A stretch of 64,000 nt of DNA from Aquatica leii. Its lineage: Eukaryota > Arthropoda > Insecta > Coleoptera > Lampyridae. The notes under the pieces are model-generated. The model was given only the letters and a program-made list of their open reading frames with translations, was not told the DNA's origin and did not search any database. Location of the stretch: contig CM069436.1 in assembly GCA_035610365.1 (NCBI GenBank), positions 88,847,912 to 88,911,911 of the forward strand, read 5' to 3'. The translations under genes and the position numbers were made by a program. Of the stretch, positions 44,723-57,500 are shown piece by piece; the stretch's first letter is position 1; the number at the start of each line of letters is the position of its first letter.

Positions 44723-45286
44723 CGAAATCAGCTGGAGGAGTTGGAGTTTCATCGCGCATGAATTGAATGTTCTCGAAGTCGTCCAAGTTTTGTTTCTCTA
44801 ATAAATCCGTGTCTGTTTCTAATGTTGCTTTTTCGTTTTCGCATAAAGATGAGTTATTGTTCACAATTTCCTCCATGAGATTTTTAGCCGATAAAACCGT
44901 TGTCGTTAAGAGAACATCGTCAATTGTATCAACGTTTGTTTCGGGACCTAAATCTTCATCGTCGTCAAATTCGTGAGAGGTGCGTTTACCATTTGTTGCT
45001 CTTAAAAATTCCAAAGATTCCGTACCGTTTTGTTTGAATCCTTCGCCTATATTCATGACGTAATCTTCCTTTTGTTTTATATCGCCATTGTTTGAATTTG
45101 CGAATGGATTTGTTGCGTTGGCGTTATCTAATGTATCCATGATTATGTTGTGGCGGGTTGCCCAATGGGCTTCCGCAGCCACTTTGGACGGTTCGCGAAG
45201 GAAAACAACGATTACGGAGATGTTATCGAAGGAACCCTTTTCTTTAGCTAGCTGGACTAGATGTTGACTTACGGATTCAATATCGT
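44723..45286 (-). CDS. PP2C-type protein phosphatase, C-terminal catalytic end plus tail (PPM1E/PPM1F-like)
   Basis: The exon begins after TTTTCTTTTCAG and reads DIESVSQHLVQLAKEKGSFD then NISVIVVFLREP, the last helix and strand of a PP2C (PPM) Ser/Thr phosphatase. The Asp in SFDN is the final metal-binding Asp of the family. The match is best to the PPM1E/PPM1F (POPX) branch by the VVFLR(D/E)P ending. About 160 residues of acidic tail follow, including NATNPF (an NPF EH-domain motif), DDDEDLGPE and RDETPTPPADF. It ends G|GTATGT, phase 1. Earlier catalytic exons are not recognisable in the window and should be upstream. Two acceptors fit its phase: 44647 (short form) and 12164 (long PAM2 form). 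Confidence 0.8.
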
Positions 45287-45351
45287 CTGAAAAGAAAATA
45301 TGCGTTAGTTACGAATCCAGATACATTACAATAGTAATATTAGAATAGAGA
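45287..45351 (-). other. Start of the intron upstream of the PP2C exon
   Basis: A pyrimidine-rich tract before the acceptor at 45287-45288 marks the end of an intron of unknown length. Its donor was not found. Confidence 0.5.
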
Positions 45352-45399
45352 AAGGCAGTGATGTGTAAGTAGTAGTCGTGGCGAAAGCTCATCGGCCGT

Positions 45400-45530
45400 G
45401 AAGTTCGGCGACCTTTTTCAGTCACTGCCCGAGTCTTCAGCAGGTGGTAATCGTCTTAGACACACGATCTACTTTTATTACCGTTTCTATAACAATTATC
45501 TAGTAGACAGTAACAATGGAAAACGTCGAG
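45400..45530 (+). promoter_or_regulatory. Candidate plus-strand promoter and first exon (MENVE...)
   Basis: A CpG-richer patch ends in an initiator-like TCAGTC (45418-45423) and is followed about 95 bp later by a well-framed start, ACAATGG, opening ATG GAA AAC GTC GAG (45516-45530) right before a strong donor GTATGT. This looks like a 5' exon of a plus-strand gene inside the phosphatase intron. No second exon was identified, so it may be spurious. Confidence 0.3.
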
Positions 45531-48500
45531 GTATGTAATTAATCGAAATATAATTAAAGATTTGCTCCAATTCTTCGGCGAACGTGACCCGATAATCACT
45601 CAAACTTATCTCTTTCGTAGCCACATAATTAGCAATCATGCAGTACATTCTTGATACTTAAACTGAATGGTTTTCACTCGGGAGGATATAAATAACCTTG
45701 TGTATAAAACGAATACCGGAGGAATTTATTTTCATAAACGTGTCAGCGGGAGATATACGCAAGTCGGACTTATTTTAAGGTTATTTTTGTAATCTTTTTT
45801 AATATTTTTCTAATAAATTCGCCCATCTTGTCTAAGTAATAACAAAAATCATTCGTTAAGTATAGAATATTTAATAAAAACCGTTCAATTTTAAATAGTT
45901 AAGCTAAATGTAGGGTAATAGAGATGAAGGCAATTACTTTATATAATTAGGATATTGGCAATTTTGCGACGAGGAAGCATCGCGTATTTGCAATCAGTCG
46001 TCAATTTCAAGCAAGAAATACGAACAAAAACGAATTTCCATTAGAATATGCAACTAATTAAAAACGTCTTCAACTACCAAAAATAAGAGATTAAATAATA
46101 CGAGGTTTATTCATATAATTAAATTTGAGTTTGTGTACATGGTATAAGAACAAATATGCCCAGTAACCAAAATTGATGTATACTTTAAACTTATGATTAA
46201 TTACATTGAAGCATGCAAAGTTACGAATAACCACAAAATTCTATTTTAAAACGGTAGTGGTTATCATAAAGAAAAATAACATATTAAATTCTGGAACGGT
46301 TCTACTAACTGTCTCTACTCTTGACACTAACAGATTTTAATCAAAGACAAATTACATTTTTACTAAAGAATATTGTAAAGATCTAATCGCAAACGCACCA
46401 AAATTAAAATTCTTCTAGATCAATTTAGGACCATTTTTTTTATTTTCAAGCGAGCCTAAATATTGTGCTTAGTGTCATAACTAAAAAAGACAAATTTAAT
46501 ACCAGTAAAAAAATAGAATACAAACCTCACGAATTCTAAACGTGAGCGATTATATTTATTTTACAGAAAATTCAATGTGTCACACAAAATCAATATACGT
46601 ATTTGCGAAATATAATTTCACGTAAATTTGGTTGTTTAAACACCCTCCCTTCAAGGTATAATGATTTTCAAAGACTATTCCGCTCATGTAGTTTCAGCGT
46701 GTTAATAATAAGAGTGTCAAAATTATAGTATCATTATTACATTAAACACGTATTATCTGAGTCGAACCATTACATCAATATGTAATATCCTAACTCATTT
46801 GAGAATGAATTCGAATGTCCCCTTTTTTGTAAATAATAAACTTTAACTCCTGGATTTATTATGAATAATCCGCGGATTTCTTAGTCAATACCAGTCAGAC
46901 TATCAACTAAAACTTGAATTTATATCCACTTCTTAGCTACGACCAGAACTTAAAATTTTTTTTTTCTTTGCATCACGTAAAATAAAGGTAAAATTCTATA
47001 TCTTGAATATACATAGTGTTAAAAAAAGAGTGTAAAATATTTAAAGAGGTATAATAGTATCAACCAAAATAAACAAAAAAGGTGTTAATAAACATGAACC
47101 CGCAAAGCAACGGTTTCGGAGATTATTCTTTTTTGAAACAATCATGTATTTGCATTACTTATTCATTATGTACAAAAGAAGCTTCTAACCAAAACAAAAA
47201 ACCCCTCCTTCCATTTCCAAGCAGGCATGACATCTTAGTCTGAAGGATATTGGACTCTTTCTAAAAATCCCTCTTGCCTTAGATTTTTTTTTTTGCATTT
47301 TTGATTAATTCGTAGCTCCACCATCATGATGGAACCACATTTGAAGCCTTTGTCTAAAAGAATATCACATATTGTGTTCTGAAGAAAGCGTATTTCTGCT
47401 AAATCTGCGTTACAGTAAACAGCCATAAAAAACAACAGTTTGTGCACTGACAACAAAAGTCAAATACTTCAAATAAAATAAAAATGAAACAAAAAAAAGG
47501 ACATTACATAAAGGTTTTCTAGTATCTTCCAAATTCTAGAAAAAAAATAATTGTTTGAAATCACGTAAAATATGTGAAGTAAATTCCTCACTTTCCTGAA
47601 AATTGTACAATTTAAAAACACCTGCTCAAAAAAACATAAATAGCATCCCCAGTTACGTGTAAGAACCTTTCCACTAAAACAACCAAATATTTGGAAATAT
47701 CCCTAGACGACGTGAGTTTCAAAAAAAAGAAAAAAAAACAACACTAGTAACGAAACAGTTAAGAATAAGATAGTAGTAAAAGTAATAACAAAACTTATCC
47801 AAAAAATCATCATAGGCGAAAATGTCGGAAGAACAAAAACAGTATAACAAAAATAGAAAAAGAAGCAAAAATAAGTTGTTGAAAATAAAAATTAATAAAA
47901 ATCATAAAATGAAACTTCCAACGAGATTAGGTTAAAAGCAACACCATAACATGAACCAAGATGAATCGAGCAAAACGCCGAGTGTTACAAAACCGATAAT
48001 TCCCAAGCAAAGCACACAAAAGATGAGTAGACTTACAATACGAAGAAGAAATGCAAGAACATAAATATTTTGCAAGAAAAAAAACTCGTTAAAAAGATAT
48101 TTGAACCAAAACCTAACAATGAACCGTGCAGACCTACATTCTTCATTCGTTAAACACAATCGTCGTGAAAAAACGGAAAAAGTGGTTCCAAAAAAGTGAA
48201 TGCTGAAACGTTTTGTCGTAAAGTCACTGGTGAAACAGATGATAATCAGTGTAATTTTATCAGGATCAAACTTGCAACATAAGCATAATATTAGTATTAA
48301 TAATATATAATTGCAAAATTGTGATTTTTATTTACTTAATGTTAATCGCCACCAATGCTAAAAAAATTAAGAAAATTAATGATCTCATTTCAATAAAATT
48401 GGGAATAAGTATTTGATTTTAATGCTGTAAGTAAGTAAAGAGATCAGATCATTGTCTTATACTTAGTTTCGCATTTTTTACTACTAGTGTATACGGCAAA

Positions 48501-48578
48501 AAAAATTACATGAACAAATATTTCCTATATATTTGTTTGTTTTTGAATTCAACACCTTGTACAACTCAATGCCTTGTA
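45531..48578. other. AT-rich stretch without recognised gene
   Basis: The minus ORF at 47235-47456 has no family resemblance. Nothing else is supportable. Confidence 0.4.
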
Positions 48579-48695
48579 CGAGGGTTGCTGTTTATGTATT
48601 GAGAACTGGCAACACTGGTATTGCCAAGTAAAATCTGACAGTCATGATTCATTTGTTTGTTCTTTCTATTCTCAATACATAAATAGCAACCATCG
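48579..48695. mobile_element. Short mariner-type MITE (117 bp)
   Basis: Begins CGAGGGTTGCTGTTTATGTA and ends with the reverse complement of CGATGGTTGCTATTTATGTA, inverted repeats of 27 bp with two mismatches, flanked by TA on both sides. The remaining interior is about 60 bp and non-coding. Confidence 0.8.
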
Positions 48696-49734
48696 TATGT
48701 AAGAACATATTTTATTTTACGTATTGAATACGGCGTTGTGTAAAAATGTTCGGAAAAACATCAATTGATTCAAAATTTTACAACCTGGTTGATATTTAAA
48801 TTTCTAAAAATACTCTTTGAGACACGAACATTAAGAAATTCCTGGAATAACAAAGTAAAACGGTCGAGTGTCCCACTGTTTTTTATTTGCCGAAACCATA
48901 AGAAAAACAAAAGCATAAAAAATCGTAGGACTATTTTTTGTAAACAACATGCAAGAGACTGTACTTACAGCTTGTAATACGGCACTCTTGCGATATATTT
49001 CAAGATATCTTTTAAAGAAATATTTTTGACAAGTGCCCGAAATAGTACACTACGATCGACAACCAAATATAGACACCATTTTATATAATTATGTTATAAA
49101 TTCGTAATAACTTCGCGGAAAGAACCCATTCAAGAGTTGTGGCCAGCGCCATCTCGTGGTTTAAAGTCAACTTATAGATTTACTATTTGTGGTATCGAGA
49201 TCGCTATATGTTGGTTAATCGAAATTAACAATTTACTTCTGTACACGTTGGGGACTTTAACCGTGTTTATTGAATTTCGCGCTTTTTCAATTCAATCCAA
49301 TTAACAAATAAATAAAAAATACCAATTAAAAATATGGACGAAAACATCAGTGCTGTAAAAAAAAATTCAAAATAAAATACTAAATTTGAAATGGCAAGAA
49401 CCTAAAAAAAGTTATTATTTTTGAACATCGCACTTCATCGATAAATGATCATGTCAGAAAGCTTGAAGAACTTACAGAAGTTTAAGACGTCTTATCAAAG
49501 AAGTTGGTCAAAAATTCATTTCATCAATCAGTAATTTGTATGTGTGATGTTAAAATTCTTCCATCAAAGACCAAGAGTATTAGAAAACACCAGAAACATA
49601 TAATTAATAGCCTGCCACTACAAGAAATCGGCCAAAGCTTAGAAACAAATGAGTAAATAGAAAATGTTCAGTACAACTACCGCATTCAACAGATTTTACG
49701 AAGTTTAAAGAAAACAGATATAGTACAGCCTTCT
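48696..49734. other. AT-rich stretch with a faint coding relic near 49330-49700
   Basis: Plus frames near 49335-49620 read like degraded protein (MDENISAVKKNSK, ESLKNLQKFKTSYQRSW) with stops. I do not recognise the family. Confidence 0.35.
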
Positions 49735-49985
49735 TCTTCTTTTCGAAAGCCTAGAGGCTTGTTACACCGAGTATTGCTATTCTTGGGAGGCTAAAGACCA
49801 GCTGTCCTTCCATCGTTTTGGAGGTCTTCCTTGTGGTCGTTTGGATGCTGGTCTATAGTTTCTGGCAATTTTTGCAAGCCGGTTATTATCCATTCTGGAT
49901 ACGTGTTCGTTCCAGAACCTTCTGCGAGCACGTGTCCATCTTACGACATCCTGCACGTTGCACTATTCACGGATGTGATATAGTA
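49735..49985 (-). mobile_element. 3' end fragment of an RTE-like LINE
   Basis: The minus strand reads VVRWTRARRRFWNEHVSRMD, NRLAKIARNY and RPQGRPPKRWKDSW, then terminates with the QASRLSKRRRR region and an AAGAAGAAG end. These match the C-terminal end of RTE-like LINE proteins and their short A-rich tail. It is 5'-truncated. Confidence 0.8.
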
Positions 49986-50089
49986 CAGTCGATATTGTCT
50001 ATTATACCAAACTCATTTTCATTGATAACAAATAGAAAACTCTACTGAGTTTGTTATATATCTAGGTCAAATTATACGAATTTGCACCA

Positions 50090-50625
50090 CATGGTCACCA
50101 CACGACTTTCCAATAAAGAATGATGAAGGAATCTTGTGAATACATATTTTTTTTAAGGTTATGTTGTCATAAAATTTTTTTTAAGGTTATGTGGTCATAA
50201 AACCAATTTGAAGTGATATGCACACGTTTGTATTGACTTCCTAGCATGCTATAATTTTTTTGAAATCTTTTTCTTCGATTTCATTAAGATATAACCGAAA
50301 TATAGCAAATTATGTTGTCATATCGACTAACCCGTATATTTGTACGCCTCGATATTGGTTACCCCTTTAGTAAATCAGTAAAAATTATTATTTTTAACGT
50401 TTCTTGCATTCCCTTCAAGATATAGAATTAAAAAAAAATCGTCGTAGGCAGGATTCGAACCTAGATTATATATATGAAATTCACTTTAAATTATAAATCA
50501 AATACCTAATAAACTGTTAATGTTAGAAAAAAAATTTATTTGAATAAACTGTGAGGATGAATGATCTCTATAAGAAACTGTTAAAAATGGCAGATATACC
50601 TACTTCCTTTTTTTTATCAGGCCTA
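50090..50625. repeat. Dispersed repeat, copy B
   Basis: Second copy of the family at 41510-41900, with an extra internal segment containing GGTTCGAATCC on the minus strand followed by a T run (50432-50463). This resembles the 3' half of a tRNA gene, which may hint at a SINE-like origin, but no cloverleaf can be drawn. Confidence 0.55.
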
Positions 50626-53271
50626 TCTACAATTCAGAAAATATTCAAGATAGGTAAGATCAATAAAACCTAATCAATTATGCAGAGTAATAACGTTCCC
50701 GGGAGACATTTTATGTAACGAGTTCATACATAATGACGCAAAAGGTCTGGTATAATCAACTTTTAATATAAAATATCAAAAGTTTATAGAACAGTTTTAT
50801 GACATCTTTAGGTACGGAACATGCGGACAAACACAAAATTCATAAATCTTCTTGAAACTTCATGTGACGTTAACGAAGTCACATCAAATGAGAAAATAAC
50901 TTCAGCATATCCAACCAGTCATTCTACTCGAAATTCACACTTTTTCAAGAAAGAGAAGGTTCTTAAGTAATGGTACAATAAGATTATCTACTTGTACAGA
51001 TTTAATAGGTAGTGCCACAAAATAAAAAATGAAAGAATGCGGTGACAAAGTGTCTCAAGCAGATATAAATCTCAAGAAAAAATCTGGAAACAAATATTTC
51101 AATTTACGTTTTTAGAGAAGAGAAACTCGAGTGGTAGTAAACTATGTAACATAAACACAAAATAAATACGTACATAGGTGAAGAGTTTTTAGAAATGTTT
51201 GTTTTTTTAATTCCCGCGAATACAAAAAAATAAAATAATTCCCGACTTTAGTTTGTTACTAAAAACTAAATAGGGTAAGCCTTGTGGGAGTGTTTGAACT
51301 CTAGAGATTTTCCAAAAAACACTCGTTGTAACAGGGTTGGTCGATTATTATATTAAAAGCAAGGTGCGACTACATAAAACTCAAAAATTATAAATAATTA
51401 ATAAAACACGTCGCTCTTGGTATCGCTAATATTTTTTCCAGGATTTGATGGTTATAAAATAATGCCATATTGATTTTACCATTATGCTTGTACTTTTTGA
51501 CCTATTTAGAAGAGTAAAATGCCAATGCCCTCAAAACAATACAAAATATTAAAAGTTGTTACACTATGATTCGATGAGAGGACTTTTATCACCTAAAGTT
51601 GTGAAGTGCTCTCACTAATTTTTGTTATATTTACAAAGACGTTGATTGTTTCAAAGTAGTTTAAACGAGTGCTATTTTTACTTTTGCTTAGATATTTCCG
51701 TTTGTGTGTAAACATAGAATTTTTCAAGTTTACCCACCTTTACATTATCTATTTGTTATCAAAATACACTGTCACGCTCTGTTTACAATGTATTAAGGAA
51801 TAAATAAATAGACCTAAAGATGGTATAGGTACATCTAATTGATAAGTCATCGACTTCTAACAAAACAATTAAAGGCGTCATCGTAATTTAAAACGTGACT
51901 GTCGAAAATTTTCCAAACCATAATTTAATGCTTAAGAGTAATTTTCTTCGAATTATAGAATGTAAAAATAGACACATAATTACATGTGTATGTAACGCGA
52001 GATTTGTCCCAACCCCCTTTTTAGGCATATGAAAAAAACCTTTTGACATAAGTATAATTAAATATAAAACACGTATCGCAGAAATTCTTTTAAAACAAGT
52101 AAAGCAGCTGATACGGCGCTTTCTGAGGGATGTGCAAGTTTAGGCATGACCCTCTCTAAATAGTAACAGCACGTACTTAGCAATTTCCCGTGATGTCATC
52201 GCTGAAGCCATGGATACATTGACATTAATTTTATTGAAGAAAATATTCTAAACAAAGCGCTTACATTCTACGTGATAATAATCATAATTTTATTACATTA
52301 TTCTTAATTAGGGAAGTTGTGTGAAGTCATTGGTTTTATTATTTAAAGACTTACATGACTTTTGCGTGCTTCAGTTCACTGTTAGTTGCGATTTACAAAA
52401 TTAGGCGACACTGTCTTCTTATCATATACAAACAATTTTATCTTAACTGCGACCAGGTATAAAATTAGTTAATTAAGATAAGTAGAATGACAAGCCTATT
52501 AATATTGAAGCAAAAACGTCCAAAAAAAGTAACTTTCATTACCTACGCTATATCTTTATAATCAGATAGTAACACAGTAAAAAGTAACACGAAACGTTGC
52601 CAAATAAGGTAGAGGATGTGGTTAGCTATCTTTACCAGAGACCGAAGTACGTGTTAAATTGCAAATGCATTGTTGTAAAACAATACAACGTTCTATGTCT
52701 AGTTAATGAAGGTGTGGTTAAATCCTAACGGCGCCAGATACACCCTTCTATTTTATCTATTTCAAATTAATATTTTATGTACATACATAAGATACAGATG
52801 AAAGATTCAGACACGCGCGTGGACGTATGCTACGTGTTACGTAATGATACGATTGATTCAATCTGTTTAATCAATCAAGATAATTTAAAAAACAATCGAC
52901 GTAATTTTCAAGCAAGTATTTACTAAACGTAAAGGTATCGATAAAATTGTTATCCGGGTGTACAAGATGAGCATCAATTAATATATACGGCTAAAAACTA
53001 TATTCTGAAAAACCATAATGTAAATGCAAAACTACCAGTTTGAGAGAAGTACATTGTGAAAAAATTATTTGTTTTTCAGTGAATGAAATGATATTACTTG
53101 CATATTGCATTCAATTATTCGTCAAACAAGCATTGACGTTCCCTAAATGCATTACGTGCCAAAAGAATTTTATGACGCTTTCCTCGGGGACCTTTTACAT
53201 ATGAAAATTAAAAACAAAATTATTAAGTATTTAATCGACACAATCAGATCCATGAAAGAATAATCAGATAT
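50626..53271. other. AT-rich stretch without recognised gene
   Basis: No coding exon, RNA gene or clear repeat was supported in this stretch. Confidence 0.4.
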
Positions 53272-53547
53272 TGGGGATGATCGATGTTTAAAAAAAAACG
53301 CATCGGTAGCTAAAAATTGATAATCGATTATTATTGAAGTAAAAACATCGATATTCGACAAAATCGATGTTTTTAGCTTACATGGTTACAATAGCTACTG
53401 CAAAAATAATTAAGTTTATACTACAATAAAGAAATTTGCTTTTTTAAGTACCTAATACCTGTAACATTATCTAGAATCGATTATTTGCTCGCAACATCGA
53501 TGCTACGATGTTTTGTGTCGATATTATGACAACATTGATCATCCCTA
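53272..53547. mobile_element. hAT-like MITE (276 bp) with 8-bp target duplication
   Basis: TCAGATAT occurs at 53264-53271 and 53548-53555. Ends are TGGGGATGATCGATGTTT and, on the opposite strand, TAGGGATGATCAATGTTG. The interior is rich in ATCGAT-type palindromes (AACATCGATATTCGAC, AAATCGATGTTTTT). No coding capacity. Confidence 0.85.
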
Positions 53548-53848
53548 TCAGATATGAGCAGCTGCAGTTAAAATTCAGAATACATGGAAATAAAATCAGC
53601 AACAAAAAACATATATAATATCCACTCAAAATAACAGCAAAACAACAAATAAAAAATGCTGCAAATACTACAAAAAAAAGCCAAATCACACTGAAACACA
53701 CCAACCATCAAGTGTTAGATTATTAATACAATATGATGAAAACTAACTACAATCCAAAAGAAAAGAAAAAAGGATTTTTACATGATTGCTCACTTCAACA
53801 AAATCATTCAAAACTTTTTACAATTAAGTAAACTTGATACAAAAAACG

Positions 53849-54515
53849 ATGGTGGTGTCTTTTACCGGTGTGGGCTTGATGGATCGGGCGCCTCCCAGAT
53901 TTGGGTGGTACCTAGAAAATCAAATACTCGGGCGAACCAAAATCCAGCCTGAAAATAGGTAGCAGCATTTTCAGTATCTAGCTAAAGCACTTAAGAAATG
54001 ATCCAAGACTGGTTCAAGTAAGGACAGTAAAGAGCTCGCTGCAGCAAAGTTAGATGGCCTCCATTCTGCGATGGAGAAGGCAACGAGAAACTACTGCACT
54101 ACATCTCCCGAGTACAATAAGCCTGCCAGTTTCAGTCCACGGTAGACCTAAGATGATCAGAGACTGCTAAGAACTCGGGTTAGCTATGCGAATTTGTACG
54201 TGGAATGTTCGTACAACGTATCAAACAAGAAAAATAGATAATGTTATACAGGAAATGAATAGGCTGAACATCGATGTAATAAGAGTAAGCGAGATGAGAT
54301 GGTCTGGTTCCGAGAATTACACAATTAGTGAGCACCAAGATATTTCTCTAGAAATAACGCGGGGCAACATCAAAACGAAGTAGGTCTCATAATTGACAGC
54401 AGACTATATAGATGAATGAATAATTTTGTGCCCATTTCTGAGAGAATACATTTACTTCAACTAAACACCAAACCTGTACAAGTCGATATCAGCAGATATA
54501 TGCATCTACGCCAAA
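53849..54515 (+). mobile_element. 5' fragment of an RTE-like LINE
   Basis: Plus-strand sequence leads into ATG at 54186: MRICTWNVRTTYQTRKIDNV, LNIDVIRVSEMRWSGSE and, after a frame change, ERIHLLQLNTKPVQVDI. These are the first motifs of the APE-type endonuclease of RTE-like LINEs. The element stops at about 54515, before the catalytic Asp/His motifs, so only the 5' end remains. Confidence 0.8.
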
Positions 54516-57500
54516 AATGTTTTTAGTAAATTCAAAAAAGTTAATATTTTTTTGTAAATCAACTATAAAAAAATAATCCACATTCGATAACAACCTGTGT
54601 ATATATAAAATAATAATTTCTAGTCTCCTTTTGGTTTATATAAGAGCAAAGCTTCCATTTTGTGTTTCTCTACATAGGCGCAATGAAATAGAAAATTTCA
54701 ACTTTCCGTCTTTTGGTCACAATCTTTGATTTCCTTTTACAACCTGACTGTCTCCTGATAAGTGGAGAATAATATTTAAAAACTTGTAGTAGAACAGCTA
54801 AAAACTGCCGAGATCCGCATAAGCAATTACTACGCTATAATGCTAACATTTTTTGAATATAAAAAAATCCTCACAGAGCAACAAATGTATAGTTTAATGT
54901 ATTATAGCATTCCGATCTGACCCATGACCCATAGATCGCTTCGCTAGCTCCAAAGCAGCAAAATTTTCCCAAGGCGCAAACAGATGCAAAGACGTTCGTG
55001 TAGTTAGTACAAAGCTGCAGATAGATTCAGAGAAAAAAAAGATTCAAGTTATTAATTTTTTTCCTTAAAAAAAAGAGAGAAATGTGATTTAAAGCAAAAA
55101 TAAATCAAATAGAATCGTAAAGTAAGACATGAGATGCAGAGTACTTGTGTAGTTATAAACCATAGTCAGAATCAAGAAAAATGGATTCCTTGTCACACAT
55201 GTGAGTGTGTTGACGTTGACAATAATGATAAGAAAAACTTCCTAGATGGCGAAGAAAGCGAGTACTACTAAAGAGCAATAAGAATTACCATGTTCTGTCT
55301 TCTATTATAGAATACCCAATAGATAAATGAGCAAAATAGAGAAAACAAAACGTTTGATTATATATATTTTATGATTACTATGAGGAAGTAACGTAACGGC
55401 CGTCTTTACAGTGCTGTTTCTCCAAAAAACTTTAAACCGTAATCTGATTTAGACGTCAAGAAGTTTTTTCCTAAGTAGATTCCACAACTGTTGACCATTA
55501 CTCAAAAACTGGCTCGTGTGAAATAGTGCAAACGACTTTTTGTATCCGTTCGTCATAAACAAAATTTGTAAACGCTGGAAAAGACTGTGCAGACTACAAG
55601 CTGATGTATCATCTGGAAAAATGTAATAATTTTGAAAAAAAATATGTTTAGAAAAACAATAAACGTTTTTGAACAGATTTGTTCTTACTCTCTCGAAAAC
55701 AGTTTCATGATTAAAATTAAACATTGAGCGAGAATAAAATTAAAAATAGAGATTTTTTTTATAGATGCTAATGTTAGTTTTCCTCAAGTTGCCGATAGTA
55801 ATAAGAGACAACGTAACCTAATAACCTTAGCTACCGCTGCTATTGCAACTAGCTAAAAATAGAAAACTTTATATTTTTGATATTAGAAACGTCTGTGAAA
55901 ATAATCAACAGTCAGTACCAGTACCAAATAAATAAAAAAATGAGTGTTTCAACAATAAATGCAAATAGCGAAACGCTCTGTTTTAAGTTTATTGCTGACA
56001 GCCCACACCACACTATTGAAAATTAACTTAGATGACCTTTGTTAAATAATATACATACCTCTTCTAAGTTCATGATTTATCTTAAATAAAAAAAAATAAT
56101 TAAAAATGTAGTTCCTTGCTGAAACATTTGAGTGGTTATATATTAGTTACAAGCACTATGACATTTTGCCATAAAAGTGAGATTTACAATGAACAAAAGA
56201 TTAACTAACCACTACGACTTCCACTAGCCACGCAAAAGACAAATTAAAAAATGTGTGCCCGTCAAGAGTTAGAAATCCCCAAAAAGCCATTTGAATTCAT
56301 ATAAATAATATCTATATAACATACGCAGTGAAAACAAGGTCGTTAGAAACAGTGAAAATAATAATAAAGTCAGAATATTGTGATAGACAAAAAGAAAGAT
56401 TTAAGAAGAATGAAACCATCACATTGATCGAAGGTGAACAACAAAATAGTAAAACATCAACGAAGAGGAGAAGAAGAAACATCGAAAGACCAAGAATGAA
56501 ATGCAATTTGAATAAACTTATACGATATTTAATTAATATAGTTATTTATAGAGTTATGAATAAAAAATTCGATTCTGAACTGGATCTGATATTGTCAATG
56601 GATATTGTAAAGTACAACAAGACGTAAAGAACAAAAAAAGGATAAAATAAAAAAACAAGTTCAGATAAAGTTTATCACCCGAGTAAATAATTAAACTTAA
56701 CTAAGAACAGAGGAAATTGGTCAATATAGATAAAGACAGATAAGATTCAAATAGCAAAAACTCCTTTGTTAAAAAAGACAAGTTCAAACGATTAAAATAA
56801 CGCAATTAATTCAAACACACACAACTGCAAATCTAATTCTGACATTAAAATAAGCACATTACAGAAAAAAGCTACAAATTTAGATTATCATAAATGCACA
56901 TTCTATCTATGTTAAAAACTTCAGATATTTCATGCAACTCTACTAAAACTTTTAAAAACTTTTTAGTTCTCCACTTTCAGTAAGTACGTTGATTTACATA
57001 AATTTCCAGTTACTTTTCATTATTATTACCATAATACTTGTAATAAACAAAATCTATCGAGATCAAAAAAACATTTATTTTGAAGAATAGAACTATCGAA
57101 ATTTCGCCATAACTTTGAAGTAAAATACGATCCAAGGCCTTAATCTACGTTTAATTATAAAATTAATGACTCACTAAAAAATAATATTAGACTTTTATAG
57201 CTTAAAACGATACTGAATACCATCGCTAAACCGATATGATTTATTTTATAAAAATGGCTTCCAAAAACCTCGTTCTAAAATTGACAGTGACATCGAAAAT
57301 ATGAAATCACCGCAAAAATACGTCAATATAGAAAGCAACAAATACTTAATTTCCAGTAATTTCATTCAATTTATAGAGAATGTAGAAAACAATTTGATAA
57401 AACCATAAAGTAACCCGGTGGTTATTTTATGAAAAATAAAGATCCGATAACTAGGAAAGATGATGAGACGCGTGGTAAACTTGTGGTTGCAGATGCGATA

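Noticed and set aside
45354..45429. Small structured RNA bounded by GGCAGTGA/TCACTGCC
   Set aside because: The terminal stem is perfect but the interior does not match any snRNA, snoRNA or tRNA I know; kept only as part of a promoter candidate.
50430..50500. tRNA gene on the minus strand
   Set aside because: A GGTTCGAATCC B-box-like element and T-run exist, but the T-stem pairs poorly and no D-arm, anticodon arm or acceptor pairing can be drawn upstream.
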